A stretch of DNA of 64,000 nucleotides, from contig ML679959.1 in the NCBI GenBank assembly GCA_007922225.1, forward strand, positions 29,120,540-29,184,539, given 5' to 3'. This stretch comes from Emydura subglobosa (taxonomy: Eukaryota > Chordata > Testudines > Chelidae). Numbering within the stretch: position 1 is the stretch's first letter; the number at the start of each line of letters is the position of its first letter. The position numbers and the translations under genes were made by a program. The notes below the pieces were generated by a model. The model worked only from the letters and a program-made list of their open reading frames with translations. It was not told the origin of the DNA and searched no databases. This document shows positions 21,144 to 32,900 of this stretch, in pieces.

Positions 21144-22144
21144 TCGGTCCATGGGAAAATCATGGAGCAGCTCCTCAAGGTATCCACTTCGAGGCACTTG
21201 GAGGAGAGGGAGGTGATCAGGAACAGTCAGCATGGGTTCACCAAGGGCAAGTCATGTCTGACCAACCCGATTGCCTTCTATGAACAGGTGACTGGCTCTG
21301 TGGATGTGCGGAAAGCAGCGGACATGATATACCTTGACTTTAGCAAAGCTTTTGATACTGTCTCTCACAGTATTCTAATCAGCAAGTTACAGGGGTAGGG
21401 GTTGGATGAATGGACTATAAAATGGATAGAGAACTGGCTAGAGCATGGGGCTCATCGGGTAGTGATCAATGGCTCCATGTCTAGCTGGCAGCCGGTCACA
21501 AGCGGAGTGCCCCAGGGGTCGGTGCTGTGGCCAGTTTTGTTCAACATCTTCATTAATGATCTGCAGGATGGGGTAGATTGCACCCTCAGCAAGTCTGCAG
21601 ATGACACTAAGCTGGGGGGAGTGGTAGATACTCTGGAAGGTAGGGATAGGATACAGAGTGACCTAGACAAATTGGAGGATTGGGCCAAAAAATTCTGATG
21701 AGGTTCAACAAGGCAAGTGCAGAGTCCTGCACTTAGGAAGGAAGAATCCCATGCACAGCTACAGACTGGGGACCGACGGGCTAGGCAGCAGTTCTGCAGA
21801 AAAGGACCTGGGGGTTACTGTGGACAAGAAGCTGGATATGAGTCAGCAGTGTGCCCTGGTTGTCAAGAAGGCTAACGGCATATTGGGCTGCATTAGTAGG
21901 AGCATTGCCAGCAGATCGATTATTCCCCTCTATTCAGCATTGATGAGGCCACATCTGGAGTATTGTGTCCAGTTTTAGGCCCCCCACTATAGAAAGGATG
22001 CAGACAAATTGGAGAGTCCAGGAGAGGGCAACAAAAATAATTAGGGGACTGGAGCACAAGACTTATGAGGAGAGGCTGAGGGAACTATGCTTGTTTAGTC
22101 TGCAGAAGAGAAGAATAGGGGGGATTTGATAGCAGCCTTTAACT
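21144..22144 (+). mobile_element. CR1 LINE, internal ORF2 segment
   Basis: About 1 kb of CR1 ORF2 from the reverse transcriptase fingers/palm into the C-terminal region, ending mid-element after 'gatagcagcctttaacta'. No 3' untranslated region follows, so the 3' end was lost by deletion or a later insertion. See the reverse transcriptase relic entry for motifs. Confidence 0.9.
21150..21975 (+). pseudogene. CR1 reverse transcriptase relic
   Basis: RNA-dependent DNA polymerase of a CR1 LINE. From the Met at 21162, residues 58-69 read [12 protein letters not shown], palm motif A with its catalytic Asp. An in-frame TAG at 21396 interrupts the frame. In the continuing frame GVPQGS lies at 21504-21521. 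SADDTKL then carries the motif C Asp-Asp pair; the position before the pair reads S-A where I would expect F-A in CR1. A TGA at 21696 and a +1 frame change before 21751 follow. The last piece, with '[17 protein letters not shown]' and '[12 protein letters not shown]', stops at 21976. Catalytic residues remain, but the gene cannot make a full protein. Confidence 0.9.
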
Positions 22145-22317
22145 AAGATCCTTTTTTTCACTGGCTGGTCTCTTTGTTGTCCTCTAACCAGCCAACTGCA
22201 CAAATAGCTGTTGTAACCTTTGCAATGGGAGCCAGTACCCTGTTCTCAGGCAAACCTGATCATTGAACCAACATGTGCAGACCCCTGCAAGGGAACCAGT
22301 TTAAGCTAAATATAGAG
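22145..22317. other. Unassigned DNA after CR1 break
   Basis: Sequence unlike CR1 starts abruptly with 'agatcctttttttcactggc'. This marks either a deletion junction or the start of another insertion that I cannot classify. Confidence 0.35.
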
Positions 22318-22400
22318 CTTAAGGCCAGACGGGCTCGTGCCATCATCCAATTTGACCTCCTGTCCGTCACAGGCCACCAGCGTCACTTGGCGCCCGCCCG
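22318..22400 (-). mobile_element. CR1 LINE 3' end fragment, antisense (diverged)
   Basis: 'taaggccagacgggctcgtg', 'atttgacctcctgtccgtca' and 'caggcca' follow the order of the reversed CR1 3' end seen at 11471 and 29369 (there 'gccagaagggacc ... ctgacctc ... acaggccat'). It is more diverged than those. Confidence 0.5.
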
Positions 22401-24040
22401 CCCGCTACACCTAACAACCGGAATTAGCAGAAGTATTGCAGCCCAGAGAAGACTGAACTCTTGTGTGTCACAGGCGGAGTTGGGACACCGGCAGAGACAT
22501 GATAATGTGAGCCATACCCAGCCACTCTCCTGGTGAAGTAAGCGTCTCCACCCCAGGGTTTCTGCCCATTTCACTGTGTTGCAAGTCTTTGTTTAGACAA
22601 GCCCTGAGCCTGTGATCACATCGTCTCTGCTCTCCTCCCAGATCAGTGCCGAGCTGGCGGCATATTGACGTTATTGCTTGAAATAACCATTCAGTCGGCC
22701 ACGCAGCTCGAACGGGCTTTCTGGCGAGCTTCGGAGGCGCACATGAGTCTGCCTGTCCCAGACAGAGGAGAAACATCCCTTCAGAGCCGGAGCACTGGGT
22801 GTCTGCTGGCGCTCCGCCCCACAGCTCTGTAAACGTAGCCCTCCAGAACGAGAGAGCACAGCAAGCAGAGGACGGATCCTGAGCCGGGTGGGGGCAGTCA
22901 GGCAGCAGGAGGCGCATGATAGGGGAATGCAGGACTTGTCAGGCTCGCCCGTCACCTCCCCATTCATGGATCCAGGGGCTCTATGGTGCCACAGGGCAGG
23001 CATTTTGCCTTTCTGCGTGCTCGGGAGAGCACCCTGCCCACAAAGGGGCATCCCCAAGCCAAGTTCTAGGCAGCCACCCGCCAAGGTGAGCAGACACCTG
23101 GGCAGCTGGCCCTGCTGTCTTTGCGCATCCTGCCTGGAATTCGAGGGGAATCTGGGGCCTGTGCAGAACGGAGGCCCTGCTGGCTGGGAGACAGAGGCAG
23201 AACATGCCTTTCCCGGCTTGGAGAGAGCTGCTCATTTGTGGGGCGGGGAGCGTGGATTTCTGCTCTCTCCGACACTGGTGTAAATCAGGAGTAATGAAAG
23301 CGCAGCTACCCCAGCATGAAACTGAGGGAAGGAGAATGTGACCTTTGCCCGAGCCCAGATGAGCTCAAGCTTTGATGGTTCGGGCCCTCGGCTGCGTTCA
23401 CTCCTCAGCCATCAAACCCCGATTGGCAACCGCCTTCCCTCTCCCTCGGCGACACTCGGGGGTCAAACTTCTAGGCGTGTCTCCGAGGCAGAATTTCTAA
23501 TGTGAAAAAAATGTCCATGAGCAAGCCCATTATCCTGTTCATTTCATTATCTAATGGTCTCTGGCAGCTCGGCACCGGGGAGGGAGTTTGTTGGCTGACT
23601 TAAATTGCTCGAGATGGCATCAGGGTAGCTGCAAGAATGGCGCTGTGATTTCTTTTGTGTCACTCCAGCAACTGCTCTGCCTGAGCCCCAGAGATCTTAT
23701 AACCCCCCCAGAAATGACAAACTCGTTTATGTTCAGTTCCTTTTGGGGGGGAGGGGTGAACTGGAAAATAAATGCATTAAAAAATAAGAGGAGAATTTCC
23801 CGTCACACACACAAACGTGCACAGAAACTGCTGCCCTGGAAGGCCGAGAGAGAAATGTGCAGGCGATTATAAAATGACCTGCTGCCAGTGAGTGTTTCTA
23901 TGTATTAAACAGGGCAAAGCCAGGATCCTTTCGGATCAATGGGTCAGCTTCTGCTCTGAGTTATACTGGGCCGACTCCGGCTATGCTGGTGCAGCTGGGA
24001 GCAGAGCTCAGTGCAATGGCCCAGTTCTCCCTTTCCACAG
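22401..24040. other. Unassigned, relatively GC-rich DNA
   Basis: GC content rises around 22680-23260 and overlapping frames appear on both strands. None has a recognised domain. CpG dinucleotides are present but not dense enough by eye to call an island. 23930-24000 has 'gttatactgggccgactccg' and resembles half of an 'acactggtgcaactcc' repeat. Confidence 0.35.
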
Positions 24041-24067
24041 GACACGCGCGCGCACACACACACACAG
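24041..24067. repeat. Alternating CG/CA tract
   Basis: 'acacgcgcgcgcacacacac' continues with 'acacagc'. It is an uninterrupted purine-pyrimidine alternation including a (CG) core, the classic Z-DNA-prone composition. Confidence 0.85.
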
Positions 24068-25994
24068 CACCACTTCGGGCCAAATTCTGCCCTCCATTTA
24101 CACCCACGCAACCTGGACGTTGGATTTGCAAAACATCGCTTCAGGCAGAACTCGGTCCATTGCCCTCAGCAGGTGGGGCCTGGTGGGTTTTGAAGGCTGA
24201 ATTGGCACCCCTCCAGAGCTTGCACTTTTATAGCAACTTCTACCCAAAGGACTAAACCACCAACCCACTTCTGCTCTCAGCTGCATGGGAGGGGCCTCTG
24301 GGCCTTTGTTGGAAAGGGGAAGGGAGGAGAAAACAGCTATGGGAGGGAGGGCTGCTAAGACTCTGCCTCTTTGCTTGCAGGGACCTATTCCCAGCGGCCA
24401 ACAGTTGGCATCAGAAGATGAATGGCTTTAACCTGTGGGTTAAAGGATGTTATCAGTGTTGAGCAAAATGGAGCGAGCAGGGAAGAACGTCCATTAGCCA
24501 GACACAAGCTAATGTAGTTTCCAGGCCTCGATTAACTCTTGCCACTCCCTCTATAGCAATAGGTGCTGTGTACTGAGAATGAAGCCGTCTATTATTTTCA
24601 CCCTGATAGTAGATATTGTTGCTATTTATATATAATTTTACCAAGAGAAGCTCAGCTTCTGGGTTCCAGTGAAGTCCTGTTGATTCCTGATGAGCCGTAA
24701 CGAGAAACTCAAGTGATTCATCCGGGCTGACATAATAAGGAATGACTCAACCAGGATAAGGACCCAGGTTGTCTGTCCTTTTCCACTGAATATCGCAGCC
24801 TCGCTATTCAATATAGCAAGTCAGTGGCATTGCTCCACACTCCCCTCCCCATCTCTCCTCCCTGTGGAAGTGACAATGTTGTACCTATGTTCTTGAGGTT
24901 GGTCTAAACACAGCCCACAGCATTACTACGGTGCTAACTGGAATTTCTTCACACTCGACTTCGTGTCGTCAGTTTACCCAATGGGATGGGATGGAGGCCA
25001 GCGTTGCCAAGGTATTTCTCATCGACTGCTCACATCCCTTTGCTACCTGTTGAGTTTGTAAGGATGGTCATGCTTTGCGTGTCTCACTTCTCCAGCCAGG
25101 TCCTCATTTTGCTACCCACTGCAGATCATACATGGGAGTAAAGAGGCAAAGGATGGACCAAGGAAGAGCAAAGTAACCTGTGCACAAATCATTGACCACC
25201 TTTGAGGCCCATCTCCCTTTTGGTGTGTATACTCAGCCATGGTGTCTACAGGTGCGTGCCTCCATGCAAGTGGGAGTGGCCACATGAAAAGGAGGCTCGG
25301 GCAGTGGGCAGGTCTAATGTATGCTGCTTGAGGGAAGCCTAGCACAGAGTCGTCAGCAGCATCAGAACCGTGGAGTCCAGGCGGGACAGACTGGGTGCAA
25401 AAGTCTTTCCCGCAGCCTAGAGAATGCATCTGCCCTGGTGGATTTCCTGCAGCGCAGCCCGCTGGGTAATTTTTGTTGTGCAGCAAGAGAGAGAACAGGC
25501 AGCGCCATGTGCTTTAGCACAGAGCTAAATAATTCCCTCTTACCCACGTGGTGGGCCTCTTTCGGAAGGGGAGGACCAAGAAGTCTGAGAGGTGAACTTA
25601 AGCCCAGAGTTTTCATCGGGTAAGCCCAGCAGAGAGCAGTCATGTGACCACAGTTCGCTTGCCATCCCTACCGTTAATCACGCTCTGTGTACGGAGACAC
25701 CCGGGATGGTGAGGTGGTTCGCTGTGATGGGATCTCCTGACTTTGCCCAACCACTGCTTGCTATCGGGGTGGCACTCAGGACAATGCAGGTGTCTGGCCA
25801 TCGCCAGCTCCATTATTGTGGGTACCTGGTGACTCCTCCCCTCTTGACCCTAGGCTCCCAAATTCTCACGCGGCTCTGGGACGTGCCTGAGGTCCAGCCG
25901 TGCTGTGCAGTTGGCTCCTTTTCATTTAGCCTTCACCGGTGCATGGTCTCCCTGGAAAACAAATTCCAGCTGGAAGGATAGCTACGGTCTGTCC
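24068..25994. other. Unassigned DNA
   Basis: No repeat or exon is recognised, apart from 'gggccaaattctgccctcca' at 24077, a common start of a palindromic repeat whose other end I do not find. Confidence 0.35.
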
Positions 25995-26131
25995 CATGTT
26001 TCCAAGGGCGCTTGTGGAATTCCCGTCAGTGGAGGTTTGTAAGAACAGCTCAGGCTCAGTGCAGGGGGCAGGAGTTGGTGACCTCCCGAGGTCCCTTCCA
26101 GCCCTACATTTCTGTGCTTCTATGTCCCGTT
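25995..26131 (+). mobile_element. CR1 LINE 3' end
   Basis: 'gtggaattcccgtcagtgga', 'ggtttgtaagaacagctcag', then 'tgacctcccgaggtcccttc' and 'cagccctacatttctgtgct' form the distal CR1 sequence and tail. It belongs to the same subfamily as the split copy ending at 18997. The overlapping 90- and 98-codon frames are artefacts of it. Confidence 0.8.
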
Positions 26132-28254
26132 CTGAAACGTGTGGGAAAGAGAGAGAGAGAGAGGCCAAATCTCTCTCCAAGCAGCCAGGGGCTGCCATAT
26201 CGTTTCACCCAATCCCAGCTTGTCACCTGCCCTGACAGGGAATCCTTCTTCATTCACAAAGCTCCCCCAGGAGCAATGCAAAGCTGGTCAGTGCCCTCCA
26301 GCACAACTAGACGCCGAAGAGGAGGAAGACAGGCAGGCTCTCACACTGCCCCGGCCCACCCGTAACTTGGGGCGGTCCCTGAACTGCTCCAGTTTGGGGC
26401 AGCTGCCTGGCGTGTCTGGTGCCTTGGATGCCAGCTGAGAATTGCTGCAGTGGAGGGGAGCTATGCCCCATCCCTCTCATGACACCTCCCTCTCCCAACA
26501 CGTCTACCACAACTGGGGCGGGGGGTGCGGGGGGCAGTGGGCGCAGGAGATTGGCTGCGGTTCGGAGGCTGTTTTTCTTTGAGCGAGGCTCAATTTGCCT
26601 CACAAGCTGCCCTTGAGAGGCTCTAAACCCATTTTCAAAATGGCAACCACGATAATCTACACCAGGCAAGTGCTGAGCAGCTGATGAAGCAGCCCCTGCT
26701 GCTCCCCCTGGCCTTTCACGCCTCACCTTGCCTGCAGAGGTTTGGCTGCCTGTCTGCAGAAAGGAAGGGAAATCAAGGGCCAGCTGCTCTGACAGCAAGC
26801 TCATCGGCTGGCATATGGCAGAGAGAGACGGAGGGGAGCTGCGGCCGCAGGGTCAGGCTTGGTCAGTGGATGCGCGCCAGGAAAATCCGAGTGTTGTACA
26901 CAAAGGGGCCGTGATTCCGTAGGGGAATCAGCGCCCATGGAGGAGCTGTGAGGGGACCGCTGGGCTGTCAGAAATCCCCGCTTCCCCATGGGGAACTGGT
27001 GCTGCAGACCCTTGCACGGAGTAAATGTCGACCTCTGAGTGAGATGCCCTGAGCAAGGCACCAGCTTTGTGCAGCTAGCCAGGATTTCCTGCGTAATCAC
27101 CAGGCCCCTGACTGCATGTCAGTCCGCACTCCCCAGACCCCAGTTAAAACCTGCCCCAGCTCTGGGGATGGCACCCGTGTGACAGTCTGTGGGGGGCAGT
27201 GAGTAAGGAACTGGATTGTTTAACCTCTGGGGAAGGCAAGTAGGGCTGGGAGACATTTGACTGTCAAATAAAAATTGCATGGAAATATATTAAGGACGTT
27301 CGAGCCGCTCTGACGATAGATAAAATAAAACCGTTAATAATCATGACTACTTTACACTTTTCTAGCATTCCTCAGCCATTTGTTTCCACCGGCAGCGTGC
27401 TGCCATATACTAGAGTGAGGAGCACATTGGAACGATGGTAGATACATAGATTAGATGGACAGTCTGGGCTGGTGTTAATTACGTAAGCCTCCTAGCAGCC
27501 CTGTGATGTAGGAAGGGTGAAGGTAACATAGGAGCCACTGCTGAAATAAGCTAAGGTTCTGTTGTTCTGAGTGACTGTACTAATGCCTGGGATAATGTTC
27601 TGACTATGCTCAGTGTGAACAAAACATTTCCAGCAGCCTGAGCAGATGCAGGATGACCTGGGTGCTTGCACATTCAGGATAAAATTGATCTCTGTGCAGA
27701 GGGCCAGCAGAAGGCCCATCCACCACTTCAGCAATAGCCGAATACACACGGGCTCAGTTTCACTCTTAGTAAATGACCCTGCGCTTTCTTTGCTGATGAA
27801 CACAAACCCTGATCTGAGAGCTTGCGAGACTCAGCAGTAAGTATTCTCATCTCTATCGTACAGCCGGGGGAACCGGGTCTTTGGTTCAGCCGTTTCAATG
27901 TTCTTATGATGCAGAGGTCAAGTGACATATCCATAGTGGCTCAAGAGAAGGGACAGTGTGTGCTCCACTCTTCATGCATGAAATGCCATGTTTGTCATGT
28001 GCTCGTGTCAGGATACTGCATTTATGGTTAGCCTCTTGTCTGTCCAAACCGTTGTCTTCTTGAGGACTCAGGGACTCTCAGGTTTGGGTGAAATGCTTTT
28101 ATCTAACTATTCCATCAACAGCACAGGGGATAGAACTGGATTCAGTGTTTGCTGTAGAGCGTCTTTAAGCTCTCTCCCTATTTCTGCGTCCTCCTGTCTC
28201 TGCACTTCCAGATACATATGTTGACTGTCCACATAGCTACACCCCTTTCCCCTC
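26132..28254. other. Unassigned DNA with a short GA tract
   Basis: A (GA)n tract lies at about 26149-26163. A G-rich stretch at about 26515-26545 could form quadruplexes. The 165-codon minus frame at 26307-26804 follows GC bias and has no recognised domain. 27838-27940 shows faint antisense SINE character ('tattctcatctctatcgtac'). Confidence 0.35.
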
Positions 28255-28590
28255 CAAAATAAGATCCAGTATTGCCAAAAACCAAGCCATCAAAAATCAG
28301 GTGCCCGAGCCCCAAAATTCTTGATAGTGGCCTAAAACTCATGAGCTTTAGAACCTAATACTAAAAAAGTTGGGTTCTTTTGCTTTGCTTTCTGATTTTG
28401 AGTCATTATGATCCACTTACTTCATGTATTCGAGTTTTTCCTTGCAATCATGAAGGCAAGAAACTTACTTTGTTTTAAAAAACAAAAGCTGAGATTCTCA
28501 TACAGGATCATGATTCCAGTAGCTGGAGCTTTAAGAAGAACACGAAAAATCACGAGACTCGTGATAAAATCCGAGCTGGCTATGCTGAAA
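28255..28590. repeat. Interspersed repeat with 'atcatga/tcatgat' blocks (tentative)
   Basis: 'attgccaaaaaccaagccat', 'aaactcatgagctttagaac', 'cttgcaatcatgaaggcaag' and 'aaatcacgagactcgtgata' resemble a non-coding repeat known to me from sauropsid genomes. A segment of similar type but opposite sense lies at 50375-50510 ('catgatatttggtgg'). Class unresolved. Confidence 0.4.
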
Positions 28591-29368
28591 ATTTTAAATT
28601 GCATTTTCAGAATGTGGATGATTGTCTTGAAACCGCATCTCTGTTTCAAGCTGGTTTCTAGCTAGTTTGGTTGCAATGCCAACCCACCCACTGAGCCTAT
28701 CAGAAGTCAATTTTGTTGCAGGGTGTGACTTTTTGCTCTTCTGAAGGCTCCCTGCAGAGATAGAACTCACTGATGCTGAAAGCACCGGCACAGTATGAAT
28801 TTATAACTAACTCAGTGCGTTCAATTAGCAGAAAATTTGGTTCATCTCACTGCTGAGCACTTGCACTGTGGAGGATGTTAATTTTATGGCTGTTGAGATT
28901 CTTTTGTTTGCGATGACAAACTAAGGAAACTCCAGCAGTACAGCTATCGGTCTCTGAGCCGTTTTATAATTCCTTCCACTGGATAAATAATATGGTGACA
29001 AATCTCCTTATTAATTTAGACGGCGATAGCTCTCTTTCACTAATAGTAATGAATTGGAATGAGCGACACAGTCCTCATGGTGCTCCGTCATGGAGGAAGG
29101 TTTCCTTCTTAAGTAAGAGCGCTTATTTTTATAAGCACGCAGATGCATCTCAGAATGTAGGGGTGGGAGCAGTGAAATGCCAGCCAGTCTCTCAGCCCAG
29201 TTAGTAAGATAGAGACAGAAGGCCAGGCACGTCTTGCATGGCTCTTTGTTATCCCATTTCTGATCCCTAGGCGTTGCTTAGCAGAGTGCCAGCCACTGTT
29301 CTGCTGAAACTGGAATCTAATTGTGGATCCCAATTTCCCCTGGGGTCGGGGTTATTCAAATCTGGTGT
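28591..29368. other. Unassigned DNA
   Basis: 28980-29080 is A/T-rich with 'cttattaatttagac' and 'aatagtaatgaattgg' and no repeat signature. No exon is recognised. Confidence 0.3.
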
Positions 29369-29495
29369 CCATCGATTCCAAAGCCAGAAGGGACCATTGC
29401 GATCATCCCATCTGACCTCTTGTTTCACACAGGCCATAGAACTTCCCCAACATAATTCCTAGACCTGATCCTTTAGAAAAACACCCAATGTTGAC
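29369..29495 (-). mobile_element. CR1 LINE 3' end, antisense
   Basis: 'tcgattccaaagccagaagg', 'gaccattgcgatcatcccat', 'ctgacctcttgtttcacaca' and 'ccataattcct'-type sequence repeat the last 127 bp of the CR1 subfamily at 11471-12310. The terminal boundary is nearly identical in both. Confidence 0.8.
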
Positions 29496-30499
29496 TGGAC
29501 GCCAGTCAGGGGCTCTTTAATTTTGCAGAAGAAGGAAGAACAAAATCCAGTGGCTAGAAGCTGAAGCTAGATACATTCAGAAATAAAGTGCACATCTTTT
29601 CCAGCAAAGGAAATTAACCCTTCAATAAGCTGGTGGATTCTTCATCTGATCACTTTAAATCAAGATCGGGCGGGATTCTAAAAAATGTGCTGTAACTCAA
29701 CCACAAGATACGGGCTTGAGACAGCAACCCCAGGGTGAGGTTCTCTGGCCTGTGTTCCTTCTGTGGAGGTCCCTTTGGTCTTCATATCCATGAAACCTTG
29801 CATTGCCATCACTAGCCATACATCTGCTCTTTGGAGAGGCGTCCAGTTTCCAGGGCTGTCTGTCCAGCACTTCTGGCACACAGTGAATGCTCTTTAAATA
29901 TAAACCAAAGTGAAATACAAATGTCTCATTGGTGACAGCTGATCCTTTGTGTTTGATCAGGGATGCAAATCTCGTACATTATTTAGACGAAGAAGGTCAT
30001 TTAGTTTATCTGAAGGTCAGATCTTCTAGGTACAAGGTGCACGTTTATTTATTTAAAAAATGCACTTAGTGTGTCTGGAGGGAATATCGATTAAAGGACA
30101 TGTTGGAAAGGGAATGTAAGGTAGGACAGCGTGGGAGATGATCGAAAGATTAACATAAGTTAATTCTGAAAGGGAGCAAGGGATGCATTCCAAGTAATGA
30201 TATGGGCTGGCAGGAGCCAGAGGAATTTGACATTCAGCAAAACTTTCAGGTCAGTCGGCTGTGCCTGTGATGGGCTGTGTGATCGGCTGCCTCTGCTTTG
30301 GCTTTTGAGGTTGGGGAGGGGGCGTGTCAAGGCACTGGGGAAGGGGCCATCTGGGTGTGCACAAGAAGGGATCTTGGAGAGAGAGAGGGGCGGTGAGGGA
30401 GGTTGTGGGGATGGGCAAGAAGCGCCATGCACTGACCTGAGCTTGGGTACAAAGTGGATCTGTTTAATGTATCAAAGGTATCTGTACGCCCCCTTTACT
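29496..30499. other. Unassigned DNA
   Basis: The 134-codon plus frame at 30197-30601 runs from unassigned sequence into an antisense SINE and has no recognised domain. Confidence 0.35.
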
Positions 30500-30602
30500 G
30501 TAGCGTCTCACGCTCTTCAGTGTATTTATCCTCCCAACACCCTTGTGGTGCAGGGCAGTGCAGCTAGCCCATTGTACAGATGGGGAACTGAGGCCCAGTA
30601 GG
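30500..30602 (-). repeat. MIR-like SINE fragment, antisense
   Basis: 'tcctcccaacacccttgtgg', 'cccattgtacagatggggaa' and 'ctgaggcccag' form the reversed SINE core. It stops at 30602 where a CR1 3' end begins, so the CR1 may have inserted into it. Confidence 0.65.
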
Positions 30603-30605
30603 TTT

Positions 30606-31485
30606 CATAGATTCATAAATTTTAAATCAGTTGGGACCATTGGGAGCATCTAATCTGAGCTCCTGTATAAGACAGGCCCTAGCGCTGAATTAATTCTCCT
30701 TTGAATTAGACCCGATCGTCTAGAAAAGCATCACCTCTTGTTTTAAACGTTGCCAGTGCAGGAGAATCCACCCTAGCTCTTGGTAAGTTGTTCCAGTGGT
30801 TAATTGCCCTCGTTGTTAAAAAGGTGTGTCTTATTTCCAGTCTGAATTTGTCTAGCTTCAACTTCCAGCCATTGGATCTTGTTATAGCTCTGTCTGCTAG
30901 AGTGAAGGGCCCTTTATCAAAGTTTTGCTCCCTATGCAGATACTTATTGATTGTGGTCAAATCACCCCTGCATCTTCTCGTTGTTAAACTAAACGCACTG
31001 AGCTCCTGGAGTCTATCGCTGGAAGGCAGGTTTTCCAATCCTTTAATCATTCTAATGGCTCTTCTCTGAACCCTCTCGATTCATGAACACCTGTTTTGAA
31101 AGTGGGCACCAGAACCGGACACCGGATTCCAGCAGCAGTTGCACCAGTGCTAGATACAGACTTAATATAACCTCCCTACACCTACTCCAGATTCCTACAT
31201 TTATACATTCAGCGATTGCATTAGTCCTGTTAGCCAAAGTGTTGCCCTTGGAGCTCATGTTCAGCTGATTTCTTACCCCCCCATGCCCCCAGCCAAATCT
31301 TTTTCAGAGTCATTGCTTCCCAGGATAGTGTCTCCCATCCTGCATGAATGACCTTCAGTCTTTGTTCCTAGATGGATTTCTACATTTGGCTGTATTAAAA
31401 TGCATACTGTTTGCTTTCACCCAGCGTACCACGTGATCCAGATCACTCCGTTTCAGTGACCTGTCCTCTTCATTACTACTCGTCC
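30606..31485 (-). mobile_element. CR1 LINE, antisense, 3' half
   Basis: The 3' tail at 30606-30620 reads 'cagattcataa'-like on the plus strand, followed by the 'gggaccattgggagcatcta' and 'gacaggccct' blocks. Upstream on its own strand come the C-terminal ORF2 sequence and, near 31350-31480, the 'HFNTAKC' and 'DHVVRWVKANSMHFN' region. It belongs to the same subfamily as 11471-12310 and is better preserved. Confidence 0.87.
30706..31050 (-). pseudogene. CR1 ORF2 C-terminal fragment
   Basis: An uninterrupted 114-codon frame. It starts with a 'GLENLPSSDRLQELSAFSLT' block, passes 'RRCRGDLTTINKYLH' and 'KLKLDKFRLEIRHTF', and ends with 'AINHWNNLPRARVDSPALAT'. These are the conserved positions of the CR1 ORF2 C-terminus, distal to the reverse transcriptase (RL.EL..FSL..RR.RGDL and HWN.LP). 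It has no independent start context and is part of the LINE relic. Confidence 0.85.
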
Positions 31486-31941
31486 AACCTGCTCTCATGC
31501 ATAGCATCGCTGACTTCAGCAGGATTACTCGTGTGAGTAAGGGGTTTCCCATCTAGCTCCAAGAGACTAACTTAAAAAAAAAACAAAACAAAAAAAACCC
31601 AGGGCTCTGAGTCTTTCTGGAGTTTAGCCACCCGCTTCCAGAGAAGGCAGAGCCCCTGTTGTGTGTCTGCTAATCTATTATTACCTGCATGCTCTTATAC
31701 AACTGGAGGAGATGCCAGTGACACATAGTGCCCAGGGCGGGGGGGAACACAGGAGCCAGGGATACGTGTTAACTTTCCCATGCCTAGGCAGAACCTGCAG
31801 ATCTATGTCCAGCTGAGGAGAAGGGGAGTTTGCTCTCATAGGGAATGATACATTAGACAACTGTGAGCTATTCACTGCTGAATATACATAATGCGGTGTG
31901 TGGGTGTGTGTGTATTTCATCTATGTTCTTAACACAGATAT
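31486..31941. other. Unassigned DNA
   Basis: Contains an A-rich tract near 31575-31600 and a short GT run at about 31897-31912. No repeat or exon is recognised. Confidence 0.35.
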
Positions 31942-32115
31942 GGTGGGCCTGGTTCAGACCTCATGTACACTGGCGTAAATCTGCAGTCTGAAGTCAGTGT
32001 GCCCGATTCTGATCTCACACATGGATATGACAATTGACAGTAGTAAAATTATTCCTGATTTACAGCAGGGCCAAGGCAAATCAGCTACAGTGTAAGTGAG
32101 ATTAGAATCACTTGT
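31942..32115. repeat. Palindromic 'acactgg' repeat
   Basis: The left arm reads 'cagacctcatgtacactggc'. The right arm, reversed, reads 'ctaatctcacttacactgta'. The centre has 'gcccgattctgatctcacac' and 'attcctgatttacagc'. This is a short, self-complementary interspersed repeat with scraps elsewhere (43943, 46612, 36430). Confidence 0.5.
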
Positions 32116-32900
32116 GTGTGGGTGTGAGTGTGAGACCCAGGAACTGCCTACTGCCAACGGCAATAGGCACACGAATCTCCTGAGTCTGGTATTTACATTC
32201 TAGTTCATGACGACGTCATGCTGGTCACCAATATTGTGAAATGCATGTACAGCTGTTGTGTAAGGTGTGTTTCCTGTCAGACCAGAGATATTTATCTATC
32301 TATCTGTTTACACGTAAACAGAGGAGTGTCCTGTTCACAAGGGGTCTCCTACCAAGGCTGAACTCAATGCGAATGAAGATCACCTTCAGAAAGCAACTAA
32401 CAGGAAAAGAAAAACTGTGTGTGTCTGTGGAGTGGGGGGGATGTGACCCTAACAGCCTCTTTATGCCAACGGGCAAAGGGCACACGCAATATACTGTTGT
32501 CAGGAATATTTAGCCAACCCATGCCTTATAAGGCATCATGTAAAAACTGGTAACAGGCGGCTCGTTAATGCTGTGGGGTGATTTGGGTACGGCTGGTGTG
32601 GAAAGACTTGTGGCTGCGTGCTGGAAATATGTTCTTAAAATGAGTTTTGAGGGCAGACTTGATAAACAGGTTTGCCCTAGATGAAGGAATGTTGTTTTGC
32701 CCATGTCTCTCCTGTCAACTGTGCAAGATGGTGCCAGAAACAATGGGAATTATATTTACATGCAAGTCAAAAGGGGGGGTGGGACATCAACTGGGCCAGA
32801 CAAAGAGCAGGGGAGAAGAACTTTCTCTGGGGGTACACTTCAGCAGAAATACAATCCGAAAGGTTTTCTGGACGATAAGAAGAACAGGAGAGAAGCCCTT
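32116..32900. other. Unassigned DNA
   Basis: A short (TATC)n-like run lies at 32290-32306. The frames at 32647-33266 run into the next MITE and are not coding. Confidence 0.35.

Noticed and set aside
22680..23260. Possible CpG island or promoter
   Set aside because: GC content is moderately raised but CpG density by eye is not high, and there is no TATA or first-exon evidence. A CpG observed/expected calculation would be decisive.
26307..26804. 165-codon minus-strand frame
   Set aside because: It follows the GC-rich composition of the region, with no recognised family and no splice context.
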